Of a DNA stretch of 64,000 nt, positions 41,296-54,070 are shown in pieces. The stretch covers positions 18,739,780 to 18,803,779 of the forward strand of contig CM076648.1 of the NCBI GenBank assembly GCA_038496675.1, given 5' to 3'. This stretch comes from Rachycentron canadum (Eukaryota > Chordata > Actinopteri > Carangiformes > Rachycentridae). The first letter of the stretch is position 1; every line of letters starts with the position of its first letter. The position numbers and the translations under genes are program-made. Under the pieces are notes generated by a model. The model was given only the letters and a program-made list of their open reading frames with translations, was not told the origin of the DNA and ran no database searches.

Positions 41296-41312
41296 GGGAG
41301 GGTGGGTGGGGG
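41296..41312 (+). promoter_or_regulatory. predicted G-quadruplex motif
   Basis: Four G tracts of at least three bases are separated by single-base loops: GGGAGGGTGGGTGGGGG. One-base loops are the most stable class of parallel quadruplex. It lies on the sense strand about 0.8 kb before exon B, so it would also be present in the pre-mRNA. Regulatory function is inferred only. Confidence 0.7.
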
Positions 41313-42109
41313 TTGCAGTGTTGTGGCCTCTTTCAACTCTGAGAATCTATCCTGAGTGTGGATTGTAAGATTAATTCAAATACATATCTCATAATTTAAA
41401 ACAGTTTTTCCATCTGTTAAAAGTGTGACTTCCTTCCAAATGTTTAGAAAATAAATATAGTTGAAAGTAGAATAAGTGAAATTTAATGAATATAAAATAA
41501 AGCTGTTCTCTCAAAGCTAAATCAATCAAGGTGCTGTCACTGCAAATGGGTGGATTTTTACAAAAGCAGTCACTTTAAGTTCAGCTCATTTCTAGTATCT
41601 AATTCAAGCCCATGGGAACGTCAGTATTTCTACAAGATTAAATAGTTGTGACTAAGCTGCAGTCAAAGAGATAAGACAAAATGCATTTATCAATAATTCA
41701 GCCTAGAAAAATCAACTAATCTGCTTCATCAGGATTTTCTGGGTTTGGTTTGAACAGTTGGACAGTGAACACATCACAAGCTGTCGTCAGATTGTGATTC
41801 AGATGTTGCTAAATCTTGTCAGGTGCATGGACGCCCAGCACTGTGCAAACGTTTTATGTGCTAAAAGTAGAGTAAGGATGCTTTCAAATATGGATAGTTA
41901 TTATTTATCTTGTTAACATCACTTCAAGTGCAATAAACAAAAGTAAAACAAACTTAAATCAGTTTAATATTTGGTGTGAACATGCTTGTGGGTGGGTTGT
42001 TCCAACTAGCCACATCTATTCTGTGGATTTAGGCTTTTAGGATTTTGTTCCTCTGCTGATGTTTAGGTGAGTGCTAGTTTTACATACATCTTATGTCTTC
42101 GCCTTTTAG

Positions 42110-42385
42110 GGATGCCCAGGTTTGCAAGCCAGCCGGTGCCAGCCACTGCGCGTCTTGGGGACAGTCAGGTGATGGCGTGTGAGGTCAACTCAGATCTGGT
42201 GCCCTTCACCCGGTGGGAGAAAGACCGTCAGCCACTGGAGCTGAGCGCCAGGTTGGTCCAGCTGCCAAGTGCAGCCCTGGTGATCAGCAACGCCTCGGAG
42301 GCTGACGCCGGCCTCTACCGCTGTCTGGTGGAGAATGTGGGGTCGTCCAAGTCCAGCGATGAGGCCCAACTCCAGACACTGCCAG
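42110..42385 (+). CDS. neo1: neogenin, exon encoding Ig domain 2 (exon B)
   Basis: This 276-nt exon (92 codons, phase 1-1) carries the second Ig domain. The acceptor is GCCTTTTAG and the donor CCAG/GTAAT. The first two bases join the G of exon A to give glycine, restoring VAG-MPRFASQP, which corresponds to VAGLPRFTSQP in human neogenin. Landmarks in order are the B-strand cysteine in VMACEVNSDLVPF, the core tryptophan in FTRWEKDRQPLEL, the sequon N-A-S in LVISNASEAD, and the F-strand motif DAGLYRC. The pattern WE-x-x-RQPL then LPS-x-x-LVISNA separates neogenin from DCC, which has WQKN and LPSGALQIS at these points. In DCC the first four Ig domains pack as a horseshoe, and the same fold is expected here. 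The exon is clearly richer in GC than its flanking introns, as expected for coding sequence. Confidence 0.96.
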
Positions 42386-43339
42386 GTAATTTGAGGAAAT
42401 AAAGCTATGACAAACAATAGGACAGATGTTTTCCTCTAAGACTCCAGCTCAGTAAGCTGTTATTGGCAGATGTTTATAGTCATAGTTTCAGTCACAAACT
42501 GATGGGAATGAGTTCAGATTTGTTGAACTATATTTGCACCTTTATCTAATAATGAGAGCATTTATCCTGCTTGTCCTCACTTGTTACCTGTTTATCAAAT
42601 ATTTCCACATCCTTGATTACAGTGCAATTACATTTGAGCTTCTAGGCTATTGTAGGGCAGTAAATTGAAATCAATATGTCGTTTAGATCTCAGTTCAGAG
42701 AACATCTATCTGTATGTCTCCTCTGAAGATGTGTGTTGAGTTGGCAGAAGACTGGATGGATACAGAAATTAAGCTCATAAAGGAAACTGAATGACAGTTT
42801 GTTTGGGTGCTACCAGTTGTGATATAGTTAGAAATACATTCATAGTTATTTGGTTTCTTTGAAATCATCACAAAATCATCAACCAAAATCATCAACCTAA
42901 GAATAAAGTAACTTTGATGTTTTGGAGAGAGACTTTGAGAGTTCAGAAAGGTTAGAGAATGAAAGTGTCTTTTGTTTTAAGTGTCATGTAACTATGATCT
43001 ATTGATTTCAAAAGACGCTTCACTGCAGTTGCATTGTGTATATGTTGGGGTGACACTTGTCCTGCTTATTGCAGGATTTTGCTTAGGCAGCTAGTTGCAG
43101 CTGGAGTTACATGGGGTTACTTTGAACTCCTAAAGAGCAGAGACTTCAGCTGTCTCAGAAATCAACATGGACATTATTCATCTGACCGTTCTTGTTTGGG
43201 TGTCAGAAGTGACTGCCCTTCAGACATGACGTCTTTTGAAGTTTTTAAAACACATGACACCCAAATGAAGCTCCGTGGCATTTCCTCACCCCATCCTTAA
43301 CCTCAGCCTTAACCCCGACATTTTTTTCTCCCCTCTAAG
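42386..43339 (+). other. neo1: 954-bp intron between the Ig2 and Ig3a exons
   Basis: This short phase-1 intron has donor GTAATT and a pyrimidine-rich acceptor region. It holds nothing recognisable apart from a small imperfect repeat of AAATCATCA units at about 42861-42897. It is more than ten times shorter than the introns on either side. Confidence 0.93.
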
Positions 43340-43490
43340 AAACTGGAGAAGAGCGTAAGCTGGAGTTCCTGGTGCAGCCTGTGTCTGTGGCCAAGGTGGT
43401 GGGCGCCAGTGTGCTGCTGCCCTGTGTAGTCACTGGGTATCCTGCGCCACATGTCCGTTGGATGTTTGGAGACAAGCTGCTGCAAGAAAG
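43340..43490 (+). CDS. neo1: neogenin, exon encoding the first half of Ig domain 3 (exon C)
   Basis: This 151-nt exon runs from phase 1 to phase 2. It encodes the Ig2-Ig3 linker and the N-terminal half of Ig3. The acceptor CTCTAAG has an A before AG, which is uncommon but works. Starting at 43340 gives a linker of 14 residues from the Ig2 LP to the QP of Ig3, the same length as I recall for human neogenin. Landmarks are LEFLVQP, the B-strand cysteine in VLLPCVVTGYP, and the core tryptophan in HVRWMFGDKLL. The donor is AAAG/GTATGAG. The exon ends two bases into a serine codon (AG + T) completed by exon D. Two more AGs just inside the exon are also in frame, so shorter linkers are possible. Ig3 is the only one of the three domains here that is split by an intron. 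Confidence 0.94.
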
Positions 43491-46400
43491 GTATGAGCGT
43501 ACACTCAGGTTGGATTTATTATACCCTTTGGATCCCTTTGATCTGAGGAATAACAGAAGCCTTTAAGTGCTACAGGTATACTCGGGGAACATTTCTAATT
43601 TAACTCTAATAGAAACAAGTGTGTTCTACCTTTTTCAGACCCTTCTTTCAAAATCACCCACACTTGTCAAAGTTGCCAATAGTTAATCTAAAGCTATACA
43701 CTGCTGTGCCCAGTGTCCCCTGGCACTCTCACTCCTAAACCTCCTTGAGAAGCAGCACAGATTGTAATGTGCTGCTTCTTTGTACCTGGTGCCTCTGGCC
43801 TTTAGAAGCTAACCTCTTAGTCCTGGCGCCTGCTCCCTAAGGTGTTAATGCTATTCGGCCACTGCTACCCAGAGAGCCCCGGGGGGGAGACCTGAACGTG
43901 CCAACAGGGCCACTTCAGTAGGGAAACAGGGCTGTAGGTTTGCCATCTGAGGGGAAGTTCACAAATTAAGAGCCAAGAGAGAGTGTCACAGCGCCTGTGC
44001 TCTCACTCCTCTGGTTCTCATTAACTCGGGCATAGCAGCTCAAATCCCTTGGAGAGAATTGCATTGGACATGGGGAGTTTGATTTGCACCAATTAAGAAA
44101 GGACTTTGTTTACCTAACCCCTGTGTACCAGTCCTGTAGAATAATAACTTTGCAACTTGTGGGGTGAACAGAAAGTAGCTGAAATAGGGCTCATTCATCT
44201 AAATCCAGCCCAGAATGGGATTTCTGCCTTCAGTGAAATTAAATGTAAGGTCATCACATTGGTAACCACAAGGCTCCACTGTGGTATGAGCTAGAATATC
44301 ATTAGACTTTTCAACCTTTAGTTCTAAGCACAGCCCCACAAGTTTCAAGTTAAATGTCTTAAACACCTATGGAATAGTCTGTGAGTGCCTCTGACCTCCA
44401 ATGGGAGCTGACTAAAAAGGTACTTATTAATCTACCTCGTATTAATTACAAAACACCGTCCAGTGTGCATACCCGCCCCCCAAGGATGTCTCTGTTGGTA
44501 ATTAGCAAGCGTACTCTGAACAACCAGGGAGGTCTTTGCGATATTGAAGTGGACCCCCATGCTCCTGCCTTCAGAGCAGAGATGGATTGTGTGGCGAATA
44601 CATTACTGAGGCCATTCTTTTGATTTTAATACGACATTGACAATTAGAAAGAAAAGCTGTGGAACTTTCTTTTTTCTCCTTGAGAGTCTCCTGTCCCTCT
44701 CAGGCATTACATGAGAGATAGAAGAGCTACTGTCAATTAAAACTTGGTGTGGTGTGCAGTGAAAGAGAGAGAGAAAGGGGGATCTGCAAAGAGTGTCTAA
44801 TTGGTCTTTGGTGCACAGCACAAACAGGGCCTTCAAAGTGGCGACGGCAAAGCTGTAGACTTGAGATGAAAGTTTATGAAGATGTGTCAAAGCTACCAGT
44901 TGAAGGCAGGGTGACTTGCAGACAGTGGGGATAATCACATTGGGCTTCTGCTTACTGATGCGTCAACTTAGTTTTGTCTCTTGTTTTCTGTCTGTCTCGC
45001 TGTCAGTTTCTGTTCACAATAACACAAAGTCAGTTTTAACCTGAGCGAAAGAAAGTGATTCAAAATGAGTGCAGCGTGATCGGTGGTTGTCCTATCTAAT
45101 TCTCCCCCATAAAAGCCAGTTCATGGTTTTGTCTGGTCCTCGGACGTGGACGTGGACATGCTTCTATTCCCACTACAATCGTGGGGTATGCCTACATGAA
45201 CATCTTCCACTTATGCACATCAGAAAACATGATATCGCCCCAGTGACATCAAGAAGAAGCTCTTTGTTTGCTGTGTTTGGCTGAAACCACAAAACAAATA
45301 GATAACAGTGTGTGCAACTGACAATAGGAGTTCATGAAACAAGCATCCAGCCTGGTGCATGTGCTCCGTGCAGCCCAGCAAACACTGGGACAGACATGCA
45401 GATGTGGAAACCATGAATTGGCCTTAGTTCTTTGCTAGTCTTTCCTCCAGCTGAATGACTCCTCAGAGGATCGAATCCTTCAAAGCTCTTTTGAAAATGT
45501 TCCATATGAAGCATTTCAGTCTTAAGTCTTTGAAGAGTCTCATTATTAACCTATCCAAAGACAGACATTGCTGTTTCTTTTGTGTCACTTCTCTATATTG
45601 TAAGACTTGAGGGCTGCTGTAAAACTCTCTCTCTGATGTCTGTGATGACAGATGGGGACAGAGCAAAGACCTGAAATGGAAACTTAGAACAGGTGGTTGT
45701 CTAACTCTCCTGTTGAGAAGTTTATTTCTCTCTGTTGAGTTAGCGCATCAATCTGCACAATGTTTTTGTGCAGCTATGACTTCACTTTTCCACCTGACAC
45801 CACCACCGCAATAAATATGTATTATGTAAACAGAAATTGTATGAATAAAACTAGACCTGGAACCATTCATCCTCTGTCAGATGGGAAGGGAGGCTCTGTC
45901 TTTCTCCTCAAGTTTGTGGGTGCACGTGCTTGTATTGAGGGTGACATTGCCCCCAGACATAATTAATTTCGCAAAGTGCTTCTGACTCGAGGGTGATATT
46001 CAAATGGCTAAAAGTTTAGTGACATGAAATGAAACAAAATTATCTTGCTTTGTCACTTTTACAGTTCGTAAACATTCGTAAAAGAGAAGACTAAAAAAAA
46101 TCTTGACACTGAGCTTCTATGTTCTTTGCTATAGAAAGGTTGGTGTAAGCAAAGTGCGTCAAACTGCAATTTAAGCAGACAAATCATGATGTAAATGGAT
46201 CATGAATCAGGTAATCCATATAATATAATCCATATACTTCCTCTCCATTTTCTCCACTGACTTTCACCAGTATGAGCTTTGATTGCTGCTTTTTTAAGTC
46301 TCATTTTGTACCAACCTCCTCTTCTTCTGTTTTATTGTTAGAGGTACCTGACTGGTAGGATAAGTGTCATGAGCTGTTTATTAACACTAACTCCTAATAT

Positions 46401-49400
46401 TGCAATACAGTAGTGGATAAAAAGACCATTATCACTGTGATGTTTTATAGTTTGATCCCAGTTATAAATCTGTATATATTAAGACGACCAAAACCAATCA
46501 TTGTAATGATAAAACAATATGAATTGGATGTGTTATAGTGGTATGTAATATCTTGTGTGAAATTATTCACTTGGGGTATCTCCACACAGTTTCATGAATG
46601 AAACAGTTTGACTTTGCTGTATCTATTACACCATGGCTTGTTCTGCCACAACAGGCTGTTTATGTATTCACCAGTGTCCTGATCTGAGCCTCAAATTCAT
46701 TTAGGCTCTGAGCAAGTCTATTGCCAAGGACACCACGCTCACAATTTATTCTGATTAAGCTCAGCAACACCATAATAGAATATTAACACTTGAAGCCATT
46801 TAGTCAACGAGTTGAAAATACATCCTTAGCTAATGCCCTGTGAGTCACTGATAGCATCCCCAGGTGAGTATGCACAGAGAAACAGGCCCCTGGATTTCTC
46901 ACACATACTGGCCCTGATGACGCTCATGAAAAGGACAGTCATCTTTTGTTCTTGGGAGTATCACTCTATCACCTAATAGAATTCCCCAGCAGTCAATAAA
47001 ATGGATGAATTATGCATGTCGGCCAGCAACAGGGAATTGACAGAGCATGTAAATCAACCCTCCTCGAAAGCCTTCGAGCCATCCGTCTCCTCTCCTCCTT
47101 GTCTTCTCGCCTTCATTTAAATATGATTGTGTATATTGCATTTACTTGTGTATGAAGGGAGATGCATGGTGTGGGAAATTTGTTTGGAATTGGACTATTA
47201 TTGTACTACAGCGTAAGCCTCTCGCACATATGTCTCGCATACAAATACGCACACACTCACACGTCACCTTATTCACTTTCCGGGCAAAAGAGAAGAAAAT
47301 GAACACGCGTTCACATATGAATGCATAGGATGGCTTCATGGGAAGTCCTCGTTTTAGAGGGCCAGCATGGGAGCTGAAAGAAGGAAGAAGGAAATTAAGA
47401 ATGGCTTTTTACCATGTTGTCCACAACATATTACATGAGCCCAAAAATGTCTACATCAAAATCTTCATTTTTTTGATCATCAGACCTCCTTCTAAATAGA
47501 AACTCCAAACAACAATAACCAACACAGTGTTTTGAGAATCCCACCCACCTCCCCTGCTGATATTCCTTTAGTGTAGTACTTAAATGATCAGTCTTCGTGA
47601 TATGATTTAAATGATGCTTAAATAAAAGGACAGTAGCGATATAAATGCTGATTTACTTTTACTATGATGTTATAATCCTTCTGTTTTCAGCCCTGGTTGA
47701 TTTGACAATACGTGTGGTTCCTGCTAGAAACATGAACTGTGTTTTAATACTGGCCATACAGGTCCCAGAGACACATCTATCAAACACTAGTGACGGCAAG
47801 CAGTGCCAGTCGTAAGTTGTATCAAAAATGGTGTTAGATGTTATGATAATGTTTCTTTAATGTCATAAATCTCAGTGATTGATTGTTAATGGTTTAATGG
47901 CTCCTTTGTAATGGTTTTGAAGTTTTCGATAGCTCTGACAATGCTGCTCTCTAACACAGCATGGCTGAGCAACTTGCTGTGGCCGTTAAACTTGTCATGG
48001 AGGCAACAATCCCTCTGCAGTTGTTTTGAGTGAAGTCGTAAAGTGACACTCAGAACTTTGACCTACCTTGTTCTCTACATCCTTTTAAGTGCAATTACAT
48101 TGTTTACACCCACATCCCACAACCCACCAACTGATGTCATTGATTTTTTTAATTCGCAGTTTCTGTTTTCAGACCAATTTTAAGACATAGTGCATCATGC
48201 TGTTTACTGCTCAAAGGGCACAGAGAATGGCCACTGCAATAAAACTATGGTTAGTTCAGCTTAACCTTTCAGTCTTCCAGAGAAGCCCGTCAGAGATAAA
48301 ACCTATCAATGTTAATGGGCTATGATTTTCACTTACTCCAGTCTTCGGAGTAACTATGAATGAGGTTAATGGTAATTGGTCTGCCTTGTGCTGAACCCTG
48401 ACTCATCCTGAAACTGCAAATGATAGAGTTGTCCGTGGTGTTTCAGGTGTCTTAGGAAAGCATTGACTCAGATGACAGAAACCACAGAACACAATGGCTT
48501 CTGCCAAACTTCGTTTTAAGGAGGAACAATAGAGAATAACAGTTTATTGTCCTTTAAGTGTCACAGTGTGAGCATGGAAGGAAACTCCCTGGCACATGTA
48601 CAGTCTAATGGAGTCTAGTGCTACAGCTTTGCCTTCCTTCATGAAATGTGATATAATATAATGAAAATATAATAATATCATGTTTTGATGATAGGTATCA
48701 ATTCAACTGTGTGTTGTAGTTGTAGCTTCATGTACAGGAAGCCTTTTCAGCACATCACGTTCTTTCTGATACGTAGGTGACCCTTAAGGTTAGAGTTCTG
48801 CTTAGGAACTCTGATTTCTTCAGCACTAGTAAAATGGTAGATAGTGGCAGCAGTGGGTTAAGGTAATGGAGTAGTTTTTCAGTTTTACTGGCACATGTTT
48901 CTGAGAAAACAAGACAAGCAACATGGTTTTCTGGCAGTGGAGCATGAGAAGTCTCCTTTTATGGATGTCCCTCAGTCTCCAGCATATCTCACTGGCTCTC
49001 CTCAAAACATGTTTCCTGTCATATCTTCTGTTTTTGTTTTTTTTATTTTTATTTTCATGGAGGAATTGAGGATAAGAGGAATACATTGGCTACTGGCCAT
49101 TGGCTTAATCTACAGTCTGTTGCAGAACCAATAAAATCCACTTATGCACATATTGCATTTGAAACTGTGCAGCATTATTAACTGCATTAGAGCTGGTAGT
49201 ATGGGGCTGGTAGCCTGGACTTGCACATCATCTCTCACATCAAAAAACAACTCACCTGCAACTTTACCAAGGCTCTTCACCAAGCATTAGGTCCTACTTA
49301 CAGATTTTATAATTCAGTGGAGTACTATAGTTCTGTAGTCGTGACACAGCATGGGGCCACACTGGCTTCAAGAAACCCAGAGGCTCCACCAGCCCCATCT

Positions 49401-52400
49401 TATGTAAAGTGTATTATGTAAGTTATGTGCTACTGGCTTCATTGTAATATGCAGTAATCAAATGATCGCTTCCTTCTCAGGGGAAAAAAAAAAAAGGATA
49501 TAATAATATAATAAGGTATGCGAGAGTTGTTTTTGTTCCAGATCCTTGCAGCTCTCTGTTGTGAGCTAGAGGAAAACAGCAATGTTTCCATGGCTTAGTC
49601 ACTTAAGAAGCCCCAGCATATGTCGTTGGCACCATTTTGTTTCTCGCATTAATTTATATTTGTTTACTTATTCTTTATTTCCTCTGCTGGTCTGGCTTCT
49701 CTCTTCTCTCCTTTGTCTCTCACATTTGTTTCGCTGTATACTTTAGCTCATATCTGAACAGGAACAGGTAAAGAAAAAAAAAGTGTTGTGGTTGGTTGCA
49801 GGACAAATTATTCCAATCCCCTGTCTGCCCTCTGTCGCTGTAAAATGAAATCCCACTCCCTTCTGCACACGATTCAAATTCATGGAACTGTTATGATTAT
49901 GTTCTGGTCAAAAAGGGGGGAGTTCAATTTGCGTTCACTTTAAACTACAACACCTGGAACTGCGCAGTAGTTAGCATTCATGGTGCATGATGGTGGAGAG
50001 AGAGATTGGTTGAGATGGTGGACAGATTTACGAGATACAGAGGAGAAAAAATAGTGGGTGGAAAAATAAATGTAACCTGAACAAAGAAAAATAGGAGAAA
50101 AGAGAGGCCAAGAAAAGTTTAGGGATTGCCGCTCTCTCCATTAATAATGAATGGCCCTTTTTTTTTTTTTTTTGTTGTGACAGTTGTGATTCCACCTGTC
50201 TCCTCTTTGTGCTGCAGCTAGCGCGACCTGTGCCCAACCACTGTCACAGCACTACTGATTGCTCCGTGACAGCACATTGCACTGCCCGCAGCTCCTCAGT
50301 TCTTCAGTGATATGTGGCTTCCCCTCGCCCAGGTGTACTGACCTTGCCACCAGTCTGTGTTACGGAAGGCTGAGTCACCACTCACGCATACCAAATGCCC
50401 CCCCCTCCCACCTCTGCCATCCGCCCAGAGCCCCCTCTCTGAGGTCTCAGTGGCTGCCACTGGCTTCAAAGCTGAGTCAGAACAGGGTACAAATTGTGTT
50501 CGAGACCTCTGCATGTTGACAGGACATTGTCAGCACCTTTTCTGGACCAGTTAAGCACTAGGGACGAGCATGTGTTGTCGTTCTTAAAAACATTTTGAAA
50601 CTGATGAATGGCATTTTAGGCTGGAAATGTTTTGCTGAATATAAAATTATACTTCATGTATGCCACAACAGACAATATGCAAAGTTGCAGCCTTTTGAAG
50701 TGGAATTAGTAAAAACATTGACACTAAACCTGTTCACAAAGAGCAAGGCCGATTAGCACCATTGCACTTGGTCTCTGTGACACATTCAGCCTGTAATCTT
50801 CTCATTGCTTGCACGTATGTATGTGTGTATTCATGTGCGCATCTGCTGTTTTGTGACAAGATAAAATGGGGAGCTAATTTAACAGCTCTTTGTAGGTTAA
50901 TACACATAATGCAGTTTTAATTAGCCACATCTCCCTCCAAGGGCCTGCAACTAATGTACAAGATGTCATATTCTTGCAGCAGCCACCCCATCTCAATTTA
51001 AATGACCACAAGAGGAGAGTTTCTCTCAAAAGGTGTCTTCAAACCAATTTACTTTGTCTACCCCCACATGGTCTATTAACAGTAACACAGTCCTTGTTCA
51101 CCAGAGCACTTTAGCTACTGCACTTAGAGCTAGGATTGACTTGGTATAGACAGAGTGTGAAATTGTCTGGTGGTTTGATATGTGGTGTATGTTCCTCTTT
51201 TCAGCACAAGATGGAGGCTGTCAATGCCCTTTATGATGCATGCAGCAGTAACGGCCAAAGAATCTGAATAGTTGTCCTGGTGAGACGAACTGCATGAAGA
51301 AGCCTCACAGCAGAATCAGCCAAACTCTCCAATTTGCTCAAGAAATAATCAATGTACAGCAAGACAATTGCACTGCATTTTCACTGTTAGGATCTACAGT
51401 CTCAAGATCCAAAGAAAAGACAGCAGCCTTTATTTTATATATATATTTTACACCTTTAAGACCCAGGAATACTCAGGTCGCAGGTTTGTGCAGTGTGATT
51501 TCTTTATTATACAACCCCCTGTCATCAGAGGGGGTATGCTGTTTAATACCCCTTCTTGACTGACATAGAGACGTGGGGTTAAATTATGTTATGTTACTTC
51601 GAATGGGTCAACTTGACTCTCTTTACCTGACTTCATAATCCTGCCTCCGGTCACATGTTTAACAACAGGTGTCGCACTGCTCAGATTTGTTAAAAATGGT
51701 TGAGCCCTGGTTCACTGTAATTACAGGTTTGCTGTGATTACTGCAGAATTGATATAGTAAAACTGGAGCAGTAGACGTTGGTGGCAACTTTGTGCCATCT
51801 CAAACAAATACACTTAATCTAGATAATCATAATCATTAAAATTTATGAAGCTCATAATAGAAGTGCAGTTAGAACGATGGGTCATGTGTTTACAATGACA
51901 ACCATGCATTAGCCTGTCACAGCAGCCCGGTAAATTATTACACCCCAAACTCAGGCTTTTTGTGTGAGATTTTTAATAGGGACAGTACTGCAGCGTGTTA
52001 CTGTCAGTGTAAAGGAGCGTTAAACCCTAACTGCATTGAAATGCCGAAGTTGTCCATTTTCCAATATTCCATTGTCGGGCACTAAAATCCTGATCTGTTA
52101 TAGCTCAGGTGACCTAAAACTGCAACTGCTGAAACTGTTAAACGATTATGGCTGGCGCTCAACTTAATAGTCTATTTTATCCTTATAGCATGAGTGAAAC
52201 AGTGATGTCATTTTGATGACAGCAGGTCGAGTGCCACTCGAATGCTCCACTCCAGCACAGACAGACAGGCAGATGGTCTCAAAAGGCCAACGCTGCCAAA
52301 ACCCAGAGCTAGTCAGGGAGAGAGAAAAAGCAGCTCATGTGGAAGCTCCAGCTCGTCAGCAGTTTGTTTAAAACTAAACCAGCCTGCAGCACTGGGTTGT

Positions 52401-53933
52401 TTTCCTCAGTGCACTCTATACCTCTGCATGTATCCTCACTCCTCTGTGCAAAAACCATTATGCACTGATCTTGCTGCATCTCGCTTTGCCGTGGCCCTCT
52501 TTGGATTTTTATCTTCTCCAGCCGACCCGCTGCTCCTACTTTTCTCCCCACCTCTCTGTTTCTCTATGTGAATGCAGACTTCTCTGTTAAAGCTATTGAT
52601 TTCTGTTTTCTTTCCTCTCAGCCTCCTCGTACTCCCATGCTCCACTGGTTGTTGAATCAAGCCAGAGCTTGGCCACAGACTGCCTCCCCCCTGGGCCTGT
52701 TGGGAAAATCAAAGTTGGGACCGTTTAAATGGTGGAGGGTCACTGGTTCAGAGAGAGGCTATACAAATAGATATGTGGTGATCACAATGAAGAATAATAA
52801 TGTAGAATAATAAATATTTATAACTGATCAGTCTGAGATACTTGTTGAAAAGCATGACCTGATTGTTACATTTGTTATTAATTTTTCAGCGAGTTAGTCC
52901 AATCTCATGCCACTCAATGTTGCAGTGTGTAAATTATTACGTATTAATACACAAGTATGAACAGCTGAGTGAATAGCACTTGGAGCCTGTACGAGAAAAG
53001 GAAAACACTGTGTGAGAACTGGTTGTTGGTGTCACGATAAAGGAAATTTTGCTTGGCACATCCCTCCTGACAACACAGATGATGAGAAACAGAAGTTTTT
53101 GACGTCAGAATCATTTGTCCTTGATTTTAGATCACTGTGTTGTTATTCTTTAGATGCATGTCACTGCAGTTAATTAAGAGCTGATGAAAGAAAATGAAAG
53201 CATTTGTTAAGTCATTGTAACAACTGTGGTAATGACATGGTACACGCTAAACAGCCCAGCTGCAGCTTCAATAAGACCAGCACTCTAATGTATAATCAAA
53301 GCTGATGCATACTGAATAAAACATTATGGCATCTGTTCATATATATACATGTAACTTATACAGTGATTATTTTTATTCTTTTAAAAGCAGTGAATCCCAC
53401 AACAATAAGGATTCCTGTTTGACTGTAGTTATATCACCTCATCTCCAGTTGTTTATGACTCATGGCTGCCAGATGAATTGCAGATAACGGTCTTTTCAGG
53501 GCAGCTGATGTGGCTTTTAGTATGTTTTATTTATTCAGAGAGTTGGTAAGAGGTGACGGAGCAAAAGAAGCAAAGATGAGATGTGGAGTCAACCTCAGGT
53601 CAGTAGGGGAACATGGCCTTTCAGAGGCTGCAACCTTTATCAAGCAGTTATCTGAAGAAGTGGGATGAGAATGTGCTTCCTGGAAATGGGCTGTAATGAC
53701 CTTTTTACATATTTAACAAGTTTGGTTGAAAAGAAAAACACATTGAGGCTTAAATTCAGCTCCATGCAGATGCTGTTACGGGGCCAGCAGGCTGAGGGCT
53801 CCCACGTGTGATGTTGACAGTTTTACATGTGGCAAAGCCCAAATTATTAATACTATTTATTAAAAGAAACCAGAAGTAAAGATAGTCAGATCTAACCAAC
53901 TGTCTTTCTACCTTTGTTTGTTTGTGAATGCAG
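43491..53933 (+). other. neo1: 10.4-kb phase-2 intron splitting Ig domain 3
   Basis: The donor is GTATGAG and the acceptor GTGAATGCAG. No coding exon is needed within it, because exons C and D join in frame with uninterrupted Ig3 homology. Contents are AT-rich unique sequence, a 16-nt poly-T at 50158-50173 and short TAATA-type repeats near 48.66 and 49.50 kb. I see no mobile element that I can name. Confidence 0.92.
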
Positions 53934-54070
53934 TGAGGGTCGTGTGGAGGTGCTGGGAGGAAGCAGTCTCCAGATCTCCAATCTCACAGAGGAGGATGCC
54001 GGTGTCTACACCTGCATGGCCGACAACTCTAACGCCACCATTGAAGCTCAGGCTCAACTCACTGTACAAG
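53934..54070 (+). CDS. neo1: neogenin, exon encoding the second half of Ig domain 3 (exon D)
   Basis: This 137-nt exon runs from phase 2 to phase 1. The acceptor is GTGAATGCAG and the donor ACAAG/GTACCC. Its first base completes the serine codon begun in exon C. It supplies the D to G strands of Ig3: [20 protein letters not shown] with the second disulfide cysteine, then [18 protein letters not shown]. The matching human neogenin stretch, from memory, is GGSLEIS-DVTEDDAGTYFC and ADNGNETIEAQAELTVQ, so the assignment is firm. Two N-glycosylation sequons are visible (N-L-T and N-A-T), the second at the position of the human N-E-T. Exons C and D together make 288 nt, a whole number of codons. The last base is the first base of the next codon (alanine in human), whose remainder and the Ig4 domain must lie in an exon beyond the window. 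Confidence 0.95.

Larger units (their letters stand above)
16814..42109 (+). other. neo1: 25.3-kb intron between the Ig1 and Ig2 exons
   Basis: The intron starts at the GTGAGT donor and ends at the CTTTTAG acceptor; both splice phases are 1. The open frames inside are short and scattered, lack family motifs, and are often repeat-driven, so I call no gene. Recognisable contents are poly-T tracts (for example 30318-30343), an alternating GC/CA tract at 19110-19140, an (ACT)n array at 22655-22672, a CT-rich tract at 33431-33474, a (GT)n array at 38418-38465, a (TC)n array at 40829-40848 and a G-quadruplex motif at 41296-41312. Large introns in this part of the gene suit a DCC-family locus. Conserved noncoding elements may be present but cannot be seen from one sequence. 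Confidence 0.9.
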
